Shown: positions 47,598-58,764, counted from the stretch's first letter. The stretch: DNA of 64,000 nucleotides from Tolypeutes matacus (GCA_026826555.1 JAKSZT010054334.1:33975081-34039080); one strand, 5' to 3'. Notes: generated by a model from the sequence alone, not told the origin. Numbers and translations are program-made.

Positions 47598-47769
47598 GGA
47601 AGCAAGTGAGGAAACAAAGAAAAGAAGAGAAAAGAAAGGAAAGTTTGATCTAATTAGCTAGGACTCAAAAACTAATAAGGTTCAATGGCTTGTCAGTAAG
47701 GAATTCAAGAAATAGGATTTAAATACCAAAGTTAAGTTCACTTGCCATAATTAAGCAGCTGAAATGAAA
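47598..47769 (-). repeat. Right arm of an inverted duplication
   Basis: Reverse complement of 46193-46372 with a few indels. About 1.2 kb of unrelated sequence separates the arms. Confidence 0.85.
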
Positions 47770-47929
47770 AAATATATATTGCATATATTTAGATTATATA
47801 TGTAATATGTAATATAATTATAAATTACATTTATAAGTTTTCTCTGATTATAAATGTAATTTTCTCTCTTATTCTGCCATCTACTACCGATTTTTAAAAA
47901 TTCTCATCTGCAACAAAACTCCTCAAAAG

Positions 47930-49168
47930 AGTACCAGTTGTTAGTTCCTCTTCTTCCATTTCCTCTGGAATCTCCTCCAATTAGGCTTTAGCTCCACCAC
48001 ACCACAAAAAACTGCTCTTGACAAAGTCACCAAAGAGAGCTCCATGCTGCTACATTCAAAGGCCAAAATTTTTAGTCCTCATCTTATGTGATCTATTCAT
48101 AGTATTTGATGTAATTGAGCACTCTTTGATATACTTTCTTTACTTGTCTTTGAGGAACCAGTTATTTTTCCCCTATGTCATAGGTAGCTGATGTTAAGAC
48201 TCTGTTGCTGTTTTCCCCTTTTGTCTTCAATCTCTTTGATTTTATAGTCTGCAGTCCAAGACTGAACTTCTGATGTCCCCCACCCCACTCCTAACCTAAA
48301 CCTTCTCCATCAGCTGTCTTCCCCATGTTAGCTGATGGCAACTTCATCGTATCAGGTGCTTTAGGCCAAAAACCTTTGAGCCATCCTTGATTCTTTTTTT
48401 TCTCTCATACCACACAGCTAATCCTCCAGACCTGTAACTCTGTAGACTCCATCCACATGTCATGACCTGCTCTGATATCACTCTGGTCCTAACCACCATC
48501 TCTTATCTGGATTGCTTCATCAGCTGCTTCTACAGTTGTCCCTCCAGGATAGCAGCCTGAATGATCCTTCTAGAATGTAAGTCAGATCATGTCTCTCCGC
48601 TGAAAATCCTGCCTGTGGTACTTCCCATTTCCCTCAGAGTAAAATCCAATCCTTACTATGGCCTCAAAAAGGTTTTAAGTAGTCTGGCCTCCCTTTCCTC
48701 TGCCCTCCAGAACCTCCATGTCCTTATTTCTACTCTTTTCTTCCTTGCTCATGCTTTCAGCCCTACTCCTTGCCACTCCTGACTATGCCAGGAATGCTTC
48801 CACCTTTGCCTTTGTTTTCTCGACCTAGAAAGATGTTTTACCTATTATCCACCTAGATAATCCCTTCACCTTGTTCAAATCTTTCTTTAAATTTCCCCCT
48901 CCTCAATGAGGCTTTATTTACTCTTACTACTCATTTCTCCCCCATATGCCTGATCCTACTCTACTTTTTATTTTCCACAGAATTTATCACCTTCTGACAT
49001 TCATATAGCTATTTTATGTTTATTGTTTTATCTCCCCCTTCCCCCTCCACACAAGCTAGAATGTAAGACTCACAGAGTAGCTTTTGTCTAATATATTCAC
49101 TGAAATGTCCTTAGCAAAAAGAAAGAACCTGGTACATAGTATGTGCTCAATAAATAATAATTGACTAA
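47930..49168 (+). repeat. L2 LINE, long 3' portion
   Basis: Runs from the L2 ORF2 3' region (CTCATCTTATGTGATCTATTC, CAAGACTGAACTTCTGATGTC, GAGCCATCCTTGATTC) through AGATCATGTCTCTCCGCTG and GCAATGAGGCTTTATT-like steps to the classic 3' end CTAGAATGTAAGACTCAC and GTATGTGCTCAATAAATAATAA. Frames are broken throughout. Confidence 0.85.
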
Positions 49169-50030
49169 ATGTATTTGCAGTATGGAAAAATTAGAAAAAA
49201 ATGTATGAACATCTTGAAATCAAGAGTTTTTATAGTTTGTTTTGTTTTTATTTACCATTATATAAGAGGCATTTTAAAAGTCATTAATGTTCAAAATCTG
49301 CTTAATTGTTGCATAAAATTCCATCTGAATTGTAATTTGTTAAATGCTTTTCTTTTTTTTTTATGTTGGGCTTCTAGATTGTTTCATATATGCTACTATT
49401 AAAAATATAATACAATAAATATCCTATATATGAACATTTTTGCATATCTTTGCTTTTTATTTTTCCCCTTTATTTATGGGAATAAATTTTATTTATTTAT
49501 TTATGGGAATGGAATTATTTGGTTTAATGTGTCAAACTGGGCCACCATTTTAATTTTACTTACACAGTCAGTAAGAAAAAAGCTAGAATTGAAGGATTTT
49601 TCCATTTTTCTAATAATAAGATAATATGCCATATATATATATATGTAATGATGGATATGATTACCATAGATCATTAGCAACTTATTTTATGCAGCAAACA
49701 TATTTAAATATTAAATGACCATTCTTGGTGCTAGAAAGAGACATTGCCAATTTTTGTTCATATTGAAGAATTTCATGGATAAAACATTATATTGAGTAGC
49801 GACGACTGAACATGTATTTCGGGAAACTTCTTCTGAGAGCATAGCAAGAGACAAAGGCTAAATAAATTAATATTTAAGTAAGCTTTTTTGCCCATATCAC
49901 ATGCCAGCTTTTTTGTTCTTTGCGCTTCTGAGGTTACAGTAATACATATGTTGTCCAATACTCTCTCTTTTTTTCTTTCTGAAAATTCAAAGAGTGTGAT
50001 AAAATAATAAAATTCTTTCCTTTCAAAGTT
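49169..50030. other. Unique AT-rich DNA
   Basis: No repeat assigned. It includes a short tandem TTTATTTATTTATGGGAAT stretch near 49470-49510. Confidence 0.4.
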
Positions 50031-50050
50031 TTTCAAATATCATTACAATA

Positions 50051-50502
50051 GGGAAGCGGATGTTGCTCAAGTGATTGGGATCCTGTCTACCATATAGGAG
50101 GTCCAGGGTTCGATTCCTGGGGCCTCCTGGTGAAAAGCAAGCTGGCCTGCATGGCGAGCTGGCCTGCGCAGGAGTGCTGGCCCATGAAGGAGTGCTGGCT
50201 CTCGCAGGAGTACTGGCCCTTGCAGGAGTGTTGGCCCACACAGAGTGCTGGCCCACATGGAGAGCTGGTGCAGCAAGATGACCCAAAAAAAGAGACACAG
50301 AAGAGAGACAATAAGAGACACAGCAGAACAGGGAGCTGAGGTGATGCAAGAGATTGAACAGCCTCTTTCCACTCCGGATTGGTTCCCGGTGCCGCTTAAA
50401 GAGAAGACAAGCAGACAGAGAAGAACACACAGAGAGCAGACAGCGAGTGCAAAACAATGACGGGGGCCGGGGGGCAGGGGGGAGAAAGTGAAAAAAAATA
50501 AA
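50051..50502 (+). mobile_element. DAS-III-type chimeric SINE with internal minisatellite
   Basis: Begins GGGAAGCGGATGTTGCTC with a box A-like TTGCTCAAGTGATTGG and a perfect box B GGTTCGATTCC (50107-50117). The tRNA part is followed by an 18-bp-unit array (50141-50268), then the non-tRNA domain (GAGACACAGAAGAGAG, CAGGGAGCTGAGGTG, GAGAAGACAAGCAGACAG) and an A-rich end. This matches the known armadillo fusion of a tRNA domain with a roughly 180-nt unit. The flanks ATCATTACAA and ATCATTGTAA are an imperfect duplication. Confidence 0.85.
50141..50268 (+). repeat. 18-bp minisatellite inside the SINE
   Basis: Seven units of 17-18 bases of the form GCTGGCCCATGAAGGAGT plus a partial one, all beginning [G/A][C/T]TGG and mostly ending GGAGT. 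Confidence 0.85.
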
Positions 50503-50699
50503 TCATTGTAACGTACAGTTTCTTTTCATTTTTAACCAAGACTAACGCCACAATTTTATGTATGTAGTTTTCATGTCCACAAAGTATATAAACATTTTTT
50601 AATTTCTTGGTATATATTGCCTAGTTGGTCTCCAGAATGATGGTAACCCAGCTGATATTTCCACCAGCACAACTCAAGCAAGTGCACATATTTAAAATG

Positions 50700-51108
50700 A
50701 AAAATATTTTTTAAAGAGTTTGAAATTTTTTGTGGTGATGAATATACAACATTCTGATTATACTAAAAGCCATTGATTATGCACTTTGGATAGATCATAT
50801 GATATATGAATATATCTCAGTAAAACTGCCGAATAAATAAATAAGTAATTGTGCAAGAATAGCCAGAAAGAGCAGCTATGTACAGCAGGGGAAACGGAGA
50901 TTGAGAGGTGAAGAATTTTCTTGTTTATTTGTTTGTTTGTTTTTTGTTTATTATTATTATTATTGAAATAATGAAATGGTTCTAATAATGATTGAAGTGA
51001 TGAATGCACAACCATGTGATTATACCAAATACCATTGATTGTACACTTTGGATGAATTGTGTGCTTTATTAATATGTATCAATAAAATTAATTTGTTTTT
51101 AAAGAAAG
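50700..51108 (+). repeat. Two L1 3' UTR ends in tandem
   Basis: 50704-50845 and 50870-51105 both carry GTGATGAAT, ATTATACTA or ATTATACCAAA, CATTGATT, CACTTTGGAT and a final ATCTCAGTAAAA or TATCAATAAAATTAATTTG. This is the lineage-specific L1 3' end type expected in this genome. The second contains (TTTG)n/(ATT)n simple repeats. Confidence 0.65.
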
Positions 51109-51484
51109 AACTTGCTCAAGCTTTAAATGGCAGTTACTACACAGAAACTTTTGGCAGTGTCAAAATCAGATACTTATTGTGGATTTGACATCAATCTCCA
51201 CTTTCTCTCCCTATGTCTTTCCTTTCCTCTCTTCTCCCTATTTGGGGATCTCATAGTTCCTTAACATAAGCGTGGGACTATAAACATGGGTATGTGTAGT
51301 AGATATTAAATAAGTGTATATGGATTATGTATTATAGATATTTGATAACAGTTTTGGTAGATAGCCAATAAAAGATAGTGTTGATTTTGGAATATTTGGG
51401 AGGCTACCTATGCAGCTCCTGGAAATGATTCGAGAACTGAACTGGTAGCTATATGATACCTCTTAAAAATGACAAGATTTTGTT

Positions 51485-51655
51485 ATTTAGTGAATATCTA
51501 CTGGTACCAGGTATTTATATATCTATTTTCTTATTTAATCTCTATAATAATAATTACATATTATAGTTATTGGTGAGGAAACTAAAATACCCAAAGTGAG
51601 AGCCAGTAAATGGCAGAACTAGGCCTTTACCTAAGCTTTCTAAGAGCATTTTTCT
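51485..51655 (-). repeat. MIR SINE, antisense, diverged
   Basis: TATTGGTGAGGAAACTAAAATACCC, then AGTAAATGGCAGAACTAGGCC, is the reversed MIR centre. Confidence 0.6.
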
Positions 51656-52176
51656 CTCCAATATAACTGGCTATCTCTAAATGAATTTATTCAGTATATA
51701 TTTATTTTGTTCCTATGAGGTGCCATCCATTGGACTAGAAAAACAGAATAGTTATGGCCCTATTAAATAAGTAAACACAAATAAGTAATGAATGATGAAA
51801 AGAACAGGGTGCTATGAGAAAGTATAACATTAGGGAACTCTTTATCTGCATCAGGGAGAGTCTTATGGAGGTAGTTTAGATCTAAAGACAAGGAAGCCAT
51901 CAAATAGGCAAAGAGTGGATATAAAGCATTTAGACAGAGAGAATAAAAGTGCAAAGGCTTTGAGATGGGAAGGAGATTGATGCTTTGAGAAACTGAGAGA
52001 AGGCTGGTGGGGCAGGAATGAAGAAGGGGGAAAGTGGCAGGAAACGAGGTAGGAGATCATTCATGAAGAACTCATAAACCACAGTATGTATGCTGAGGGC
52101 AACGGGAACCAGTGAAAGACTTTCAGCAGGAGAATAAAGAGATCTAATTCAACTTTTAAAATAATTACTCTGATTA

Positions 52177-52656
52177 CTGTGTGTGGTGGTTTGGAGCTGT
52201 ATGTACCCCAGAAAAACATGTTTTTAAACCTAATCTATTTCTGTGAGTGTGAGCCTTTATAAACAGGACCTGTTGATGAGTTGCTTCAGTTCGGTGTGGC
52301 CCACTCAATCAGGATGGGTCTTAATCATATTACTGGAGTTTTTTATAAGCAGAATGAAACTCAGACAGAAAGAGAAAGCCAGATGAAGCATGCAAAGGCT
52401 GAACATCAATGAAACCCAGAAGAGAAGGGAGAGACCAGGAGATGCCATATGCCTTGCCATGTGACAAGCTAAGGACCAAGAATCGCCAGCACTGAGTCTC
52501 AGAAAGCCACAGTCTTCAGGGGAATAGTATTGCCTTGATGATGCCTTGATTTGAACTTTTTCACAGCCTCAAACTGTGAGCAGATAAATTCCCATTGTTT
52601 AACCCAACCCATTTCTTGGTATTTGTTTGAGCAGCTTAGGAAGCTAAAACACTGTG
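52177..52656 (+). mobile_element. Solo LTR with 5-bp target duplication (family C)
   Basis: The LTR spans 52182-52651, starts TGTGGTGGTTTGGAGCTGTATG, ends GCTAAAACA and is flanked by CTGTG. It has TATAAGCAG and CAGATAAATTCCC near the 3' end. It is inserted in the antisense L2. Confidence 0.9.
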
Positions 52657-53368
52657 TCAAGAATGGCTTGCAGGTGGGCAAAATTGAAGGTAGAGTGACC
52701 AGTTCAGGGTCTGTTGCAGTAATCCAGACACTGATAATGGCCTGGACTATGAAATGGTAATAGAGATGAAGAGAAGAGGAGTGGTTCAAGATATGTGTTT
52801 GAGATAGAAAGTCCAGAGCTTGGTTATGGATTAGATATGGGCTTGAAAGGAAAGAAAATGTCAAACATTTGTTTATAGACACTGGATAGATCATAGTGCC
52901 ATTTCCTGAGACAGGCAAAATTCATAGAGGAGCATGTAGGAGACAGGGGAATGTACAGGTATTTACTTTTGAACATGTTAAATTTAGAAGCTGGGAAACA
53001 TCCAAGTGAAGTGAAGATGTCAAGTAGGCCATTGGATATATGAGTTTGAACTCAGTAGAATAATATAACCTGGAGGTGGAAATTTTAATAGTTTTGGAAA
53101 TAGAATCTTAAACACCAAAGACAAAGTGTTGAAGGGAAGACATGCCACACAGTGCCCAAAAGGACTTCAAGATTTGGAGATCAGGAGAAGCTGGCAAAAG
53201 ATACTAGAAAGGACAGGTGGCCATGTTCCAAGGAGGAGCAAGTGCCGAATATGTTGACTGCTGGTGGCAGTTCAAGAACAGTGAGGCCAAAAGAGTGCCA
53301 ATTATATTTGCAACATAGTTGGTTATTGCTCTCCTTGACAAATTAATTTCAGTGTAATAATAGGGATG

Positions 53369-53492
53369 AAAATCCCATTGAGGGGGAACAGATGTAGCTC
53401 AGTGTTTGAGCACTGGCTTCCCATGTATGAGGTCCCGGGTTTAATCCCCAGTTCTTCCTTAAAAAAAAAAAAAAAAAAAAAAAATCCCATTG
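53369..53492 (+). mobile_element. DAS-type tRNA SINE (monomer)
   Basis: AAAATCCCATTG flanks it at 53369-53380 and 53481-53492. Box A TGTAGCTCAGTG is at 53393-53404 and box B GGTTTAATCC at 53438-53447, followed by about 20 A. It ends 7 bases before the next LTR. Confidence 0.9.
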
Positions 53493-53498
53493 TGGTGG

Positions 53499-53955
53499 TG
53501 TTTGAGATTAATGGCTGCCAAAGCAAATATCATGCAATGGATTGGCTAAAATAGTGGGAATTTACAGGGAATTTATAGGAGGCTGGGAGACCAAAATCAA
53601 GGCATCATTAGGGCAATGCTTTCTCCCAGAAGACGTGGTATTCTGGGGCTGGCTGCCAGCAATCCATGGTCCTTAGCTTTTCTGTCACATGGCAATGTAC
53701 ATGGCGGCCTCTCCTGGCTTCTCTTCTGGGTTCCATCGACCTCCAGCTTCTGGTTGCTCCCTCTGGCTTTCTTTCTCTCTGTGACCTTTCTTATAAGGCC
53801 TTCAGTAACAGGATTAGACCCATCTTGATTGAGATGGGCCATATCTTAACCTAAGTAACCACATCAAAGGTCCTCTTTACAAGGATTCACACCCACAGGA
53901 ATGGGTTAAGTTTAAGAACATGTTTTTCTGGGGTACATAGCTCCAAGCCACTATA
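53499..53955 (-). mobile_element. Solo LTR (family C), antisense
   Basis: Reverse complement of the 52182-52651 family along its whole length (sense start GGCTTGGAGCTATGTACCCC; shared GAACCCAGAAGAGAAG and AAGCATTGCC). Flanks GGTGG and AGTGG are a near-perfect 5-bp duplication. Confidence 0.85.
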
Positions 53956-54310
53956 AGTGGCTGAAGAGTGAATGTGAGGCGAGAATTTCGATGAAGGTTT
54001 TGAAGGTAAGTTTTTAAAGAAGTTTGACTGTGTTAGGGAGCAAAGCAAAAGGGTGGCAATTGTCAAGGTTGTGAGGAGAATCATCTTTTTTAAAGATGTG
54101 AGAATATTGGAAGGCACTGGTATGCTGATAAGAATGATTTCATCAGGATATTGAAGACACAGGAAAAAAGGGATAACTGAAGAATAAGGTCTCTGATGAG
54201 TTGAGATGGGAAGGGATCCAGAGCTTATGTGGAAGGATTGATCTTTGATAGAAGACATACTTTCTCTGATGTAACAGGAGGACAAAAGGAGTTGATAGAG
54301 GTACAGTAAA

Positions 54311-55640
54311 TTTGTAGTCTATACGAAGATTCTACTACTCTTTTTGAGGCAGAAAAAAAAAAAAACACCTTTTCTCTTAGGAGGGAAAGGAATCATGCAT
54401 AGAATTTTCCTAGTGTTCTAGTAGCCAAATATTGCATCAAACTTTAGAGTTTCCTCTAAGTGCTCCTCTTGTCACCATTCATAACTCCCCTTTAACACTC
54501 ACACTCCCCTCGGAAATTCTGCCAACAGATCTATATGGTTTCCTTCCGGCAGGTCAAACCTCTCAACCTCTGCGCTTTTAAACCTTTCTTTAAAGTTCAA
54601 CAATAGGCCCATTAACACAACTACTTGCCTTGGCCTTCCACAACAGGTTAAGAAAGGGTTGTTCTTACTTCTCTCAGAGCTTATTGAATATGGAAAACAA
54701 TATATCTCTTTATTCTATTTATATTTTCTCCAATATTTAATTTCATTTGGAACCAGAAGAAAAGAAAGAGATACTAATTCTGATATATCTGAAATAGATG
54801 AAGTGTTCCAGAAATCATTACGCATGGAAAACATTCTTTTTTATTTCTAAGAATAATAGACATTAAAGAGACATAAAAAATCAGATTAGTTACTACTTGT
54901 GAGTAATTTTTAAATTCTGACAATACTTTGGAGGTAAGCTTAGGAATTATTAAACATGCAATTATTTAAGGATCATTTTCTTCATCCTTGGGAAAATATG
55001 ACAGGTTTTTACACCTCATAGAATATAACATATAGTGGTAACTGATATTGGAGAAAGATGAGGGCAGACTGGAATTGCTATGATGATTTATTGCCTTATC
55101 TGCTCTTCTGGACTCTGTTTCTTACTTTTTCTTATTTCTTCTTTAAAAAGTGTGCATACGGTAGAAATTAGAGCTCCTAAATACGTATGCTAGGTCTTAC
55201 TATGTCTCTGCTAATAACTATAGTATAAAAAGAAAGAACTTCAAGGTATTATAAAGTCTGGCAAAACTTTAGTCAAAAATACTCTGAATTGTAACACTTT
55301 GCACTTGACTTTAAAGTAAAGGAGGGTAATTGTAGGATCTGAAACTTAGTTGGAGAAAAAGCGTCCCAAACTGCTTGCATAACTTTCTCGGTTCTCCTTG
55401 TTCTGTTTAAATCAGCCCACAATCAGCTTTAATTCCTGGCTTGACTCCTCCCCAACGACAAAATGATCCTTTTGCTTATCCCAGACTATTTCATCCCTGT
55501 ACTTTGGAATTTTTCTGCCACCTCAGTCAGCTTGGGTGGCAGAAAGTATTTTCCAAAGATAGCCATGCAATATATATCCCAAATCACACACTCTTCTTAT
55601 GGTGTGCTATTCATGGTCTTCCATGAAAAGTTAGGATCCG
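54311..55640. other. Unique non-coding DNA
   Basis: AT-rich. About 54440-54650 is somewhat L2-like. No exon seen. Confidence 0.4.
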
Positions 55641-55732
55641 TGTTCTCTCCTCTGGAATCTGGGTGGTCCTGTGAATCCAGTAGAAATGACATCGTATGAC
55701 TTTTGAGGCTAGGCTAGAACAGTCAATACAGC

Positions 55733-56716
55733 TCCTACCTGGTTCTTTTCTTTTCTTTTCTTTTCTTTTCTTTTCTTTTCTTTTTCTTTCTTTTTTTTTT
55801 TTATTGTGGGTAAAAATCAAAATTTTCACAATACATACCAACATTTGCAAAATGATATATAAATATATATGCATATATGTGCATTTGCTTACAAAAATGT
55901 TATTTATATATATATATATATATAAATATATTTTAAGAGGTGCTTAGATTACCCAAAATATTACACAGAACCCACTGGGATTCTCATGTTGCCCACCTCC
56001 CACACCTCCCACCACATCCCACACAATCATCTCCCACAAGTGTGGCCCACCACCCTCAATGGACTTACACATCCTGGGGCCTTGCCACCAACCATAGACC
56101 ACAGTTCACATCGTAGGCCACACTCTCTCCCACACAGTTCTGAGTGGTGTGTGCTGATTTAAAATGGCCTACATCCGTTGCCACAACGGTACTCAGGACA
56201 ACCTCCAAATCCCAAAGAAGCCCCTGTATTTCAACTGCTCGTCCCCTCTCTGCCCCAAAAGTGTCAAGTGGCCACTGGCTCCACCTCATTGTTATAATTT
56301 CTTTCATTGCTAGAATCACCATATGTGAACAACAAAATACCATCAAGTCCACTCTAGTCCATAGTTCTTCCCCTAATCCTGAGGGGACTGGGATGGTGAT
56401 GTCCACTCCACCTCCAAGGGAGAGAGGGCTTATATCCCATGGATATGGTGGTTGGGATGATCCTTCCTGCAGATGCAGGCTCTCTCCATCCCTGGGATGG
56501 CCATTGCCCATCGTTGTCTCCTCGCCAGGTGACTTGGATGAGTCCGTTGAGCTGTAGGGTAGGAGTTGCAGCTCCACTGAGATTCCATGCACACCTGGCA
56601 CATAGGTAGGCCAGAGGCTCCAGTCTCTGGAAGTATACCTAAAAACTTCAGCACCACATATAGGTTTGAATAGAAGGGACTGATGAACCATGTGCAGGGA
56701 TCCTACCTGGTTCTTT
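55733..56716 (-). mobile_element. 952-bp retroposon with 16-bp target duplication, family not identified
   Basis: TCCTACCTGGTTCTTT lies at 55733-55748 and 56701-56716. On the minus strand the insert runs from 56700 to a tail of AATAAA followed by GAAAA repeats. The 3' 145 bases are shared with 34633-34768. The body is GC-richer and holds a 208-codon open frame (56691-56065) starting at the ATG 10 bases from the 5' edge. The frame shows no reverse transcriptase, protease, membrane segment or zinc-finger motif that I recognise. It may be the 3' part of a lineage-specific L1 or a retrocopied RNA. Confidence 0.8.
56065..56691 (-). CDS. Uncharacterised 208-residue open frame inside the retroposon
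   Basis: ATG at 56691-56689 to a stop near 56065, with no break. The start stands 10 bases inside the 5' boundary of the inserted segment. The product would begin MVHQSLLFKPICGAEVF, contain WPTYVPGVHGISVELQ and WDISPLSLGGGVDITIPVP, and end ARPQDV. It has many acidic and tryptophan residues and no signal peptide or clear transmembrane helix. No family is recognised. It may be a chance frame in an untranslated region; intactness may reflect youth of the insertion. Expression is not shown. Confidence 0.25.
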   Translation of the reverse strand: MVHQSLLFKPICGAEVFRYTSRDWSLWPTYVPGVHGISVELQLLPYSSTDSSKSPGEETTMGNGHPRDGESLHLQEGSSQPPYPWDISPLSLGGGVDITIPVPSGLGEELWTRVDLMVFCCSHMVILAMKEIITMRWSQWPLDTFGAERGRAVEIQGLLWDLEVVLSTVVATDVGHFKSAHTTQNCVGESVAYDVNCGLWLVARPQDV

Positions 56717-57065
56717 ATCTTGGTTTCTCTTGGTATTTCTCATGGTTCTTTAACCTGCTTTCCATGCTGTGAGGAAGCCCAAAGTAGCACATGCAAAGAC
56801 ACCCCTTGGAGGACAAACCCATGTGGAGAGAAACAGAGATGTACCCAGCCAAGAGCCAGCATCAACCATCGGACATGTGAGTGAGGCAGACTGCGGTTGC
56901 TTTGGGCCTCTAGCCTTTGAGCTATCCCATTTGTCTCTGGGTGGAGCAGGTATGAGTTGTCCCTGCTGAGCCCTGACTAAATTGCTGCTTGGTGTACAGA
57001 ATAAATGTTGTGATGTATTAAGATAGGTTTTGGGAAAGTTTATTACATAGCAATTGTAACTGGAA

Positions 57066-58267
57066 CACCTTGCTACAAAAATCTCTATTTTTAATCTTCA
57101 GTTATTAATTTTCCCCCCTCACCTATGAATTTATTTGAGTTTTCCCATTTGAAAAAATAAGTCTTCCTTTACTTGGCATACCCCTACTAGCTATAGCCCT
57201 ATATCCCCATATAGCTCCTGTGTTTGAGTTTTCTAAACTGCAAAAATAAACAAATATCAATTAGCTAAAAATCAGTTTGCTGAAAGTAAAATTCATGAAT
57301 GTCTATTCTCTCCAATATTCCAGTTACCATAACCTTGTTCACATTAGTCATGTGATATAGATTCCAGGGTGGTAGGGTTTCATGGCCCTCAGGTTTTTCC
57401 TGACCCCTGCTCTGTCTCTCTCTTTCTTTCCCTCTCTGATCCTCTGTTTTCCCACTTTCTTCTCCTCAGTGTCCTGTCTCTATTCCACAATCTTCCCTCA
57501 CTCTCATTTCCCTCTGCCCCTTACACTCTTGCTCTGGTCCCCTCTTCTATGCCAGCCCCTCAGAGGGCTGTGTATCTACTTTCTTTGCTCTCTTTTCCTG
57601 GCAAAAGCCAATTTGTTCTATCCCAGCTCCTGATTTGTTTATAACTCAGTGTCAGATAAAAATGGCACATTCTTTAAAATGCTGCTTTAAGTCAAAATGA
57701 AAGCAAGCCAATTACAAATTCACAAAGCTCTGAAACTTGATGAACAGATACAAGGAAAGCAATTTTGATAATGGGTAGAATCGGAAAATTTAACTAATTG
57801 GCCATTAATTGGCGAACTGCTCATCTAGCAAACTGACGTAAAACTCAGGGTCTTCGTTCCTGTCCTCATCAGACCAGGCCCCTTCCTTGGTCAATAGACA
57901 TTAATGACTTCCCTTTCCCCAGCAGGGCAAACTCAGCACTCTTGCAGGGTATAAAAAGCCCCACCTGACTCCCATGTGTTACTTCAACCTCTTTTTCCAC
58001 CATCCCCCTTATATCTTATTAAAACTCCAGCACTACTGCACTGTTAGGTCTCTGAGAATTGCTGCCATGCCTGGGCCCTCGCAGATGTTCTTTCTTCTGT
58101 TTGCAACACCTGCTCTTGCTCTTGTCCACTGGCCAATGTCTTCTGAAGTTTCAAGTTCCCACTCCCCCACGCAGACTTGCATATTTCACTGGTCTCTCAT
58201 TCTGCTGCTGCCTTCGCACAAATCCCCATCACCAGGAGGGTGCTTGATCACAGTTGAATTTTTTCCA
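57066..58267. other. Mostly unassigned DNA, pyrimidine-rich at 57400-57600
   Basis: From about 57840 on, the sequence (CCTGTCCTCATCAGACC, TGTCCACTGGCCAATG) may be the upstream part of the L2 that ends at 58372. The region before that was not recognised. Confidence 0.4.
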
Positions 58268-58375
58268 TGAACTGTTAGACCTCTGAGGGCAGGAATCATA
58301 ATTTCCCCTCTATATACTCAGTACCTAGCATAGATGATGGCACATAGTAGGCTTTCAATAAATCTGTCTTAAAAA
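58268..58375 (+). repeat. L2 LINE 3' end
   Basis: CTGTTAGACCTCTGAGGGCAGG, CTCAGTACCTAGCATAG and GGCACATAGTAGGCTTTCAATAAAT are diagnostic L2 3' steps. Confidence 0.85.
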
Positions 58376-58764
58376 AATGACCATTGACCCAGAAAAGATG
58401 ACTCCAACCATTTGAAGTTTAAAAATAGTTCCTTCACAGAACCAATTTAAAATTATTACCTAAGGCTACAGAATCAAGAGACATATAAAGAACACGTCTG
58501 CATTTTGTTTAAAACTCCTAAAATCACAGTTCATTTTGTGGTTTAAAGGCCCTTGTATAAATATCTATGCTACTAATTCTTCTTAGTTTTAGTGGAAGGT
58601 AATAGCTTGTGTCTACTAGCCCAAGGCATGCTTTGTTTTATTAGATATTTTATCAGATACTAGGAGATATGTCCCTCCCCACCTGCTCCATAACTTTTTT
58701 TCTTTATTTGCAGGAAACTCAGGGCTAAGTTGATTTTTGTGTGTGCACTTTTCACCATAGCTGT

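Larger units (their letters stand above)
51680..54310 (-). repeat. Long antisense L2 LINE split by three insertions
   Basis: Pieces 51680-52176, 52652-53368 and 53956-54310 are consecutive L2 segments read in reverse. Landmarks are CAGGGTGCTATGAGAAAG, GTTGCAGTAATCCAGACACTG, TGTCAAGTAGGCCATTGG, GGTGGCAATTGTC and TCTGATGTAACAGGAGGAC. They are separated by an LTR, a SINE and a second LTR. All frames are dead. Confidence 0.75.
55641..57065 (+). mobile_element. MLT1-type LTR interrupted by a retroposon
   Basis: The left part (to 55748) has GGAATCTGGGTGGTCCTGTG. The right part (56717-57065) has CCATGCTGTGAGGAAGCCC, CATGTGAGTGAGGCAGAC, CCCTGACTAAATTGC and ATAAATGTTGTGATG. These are ordered MLT1 LTR landmarks, restored to register if the insertion at 55749-56700 is removed. 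Confidence 0.75.

Noticed and set aside
50023..50457. A 144-codon frame with repeated short peptide units, and the CRISPR-like spacing of the same DNA
   Set aside because: It is the reverse strand of a DAS SINE with an 18-bp minisatellite. There are no unique spacers and no cas genes, and this is a mammalian genome.
52499..52918. A 139-codon minus-strand frame
   Set aside because: It spans the 3' end of an LTR and old L2 sequence.
53887..54285. A 132-codon minus-strand frame
   Set aside because: It crosses the boundary between an LTR and antisense L2, so it is a chance frame, though part may be relic L2 coding sequence.
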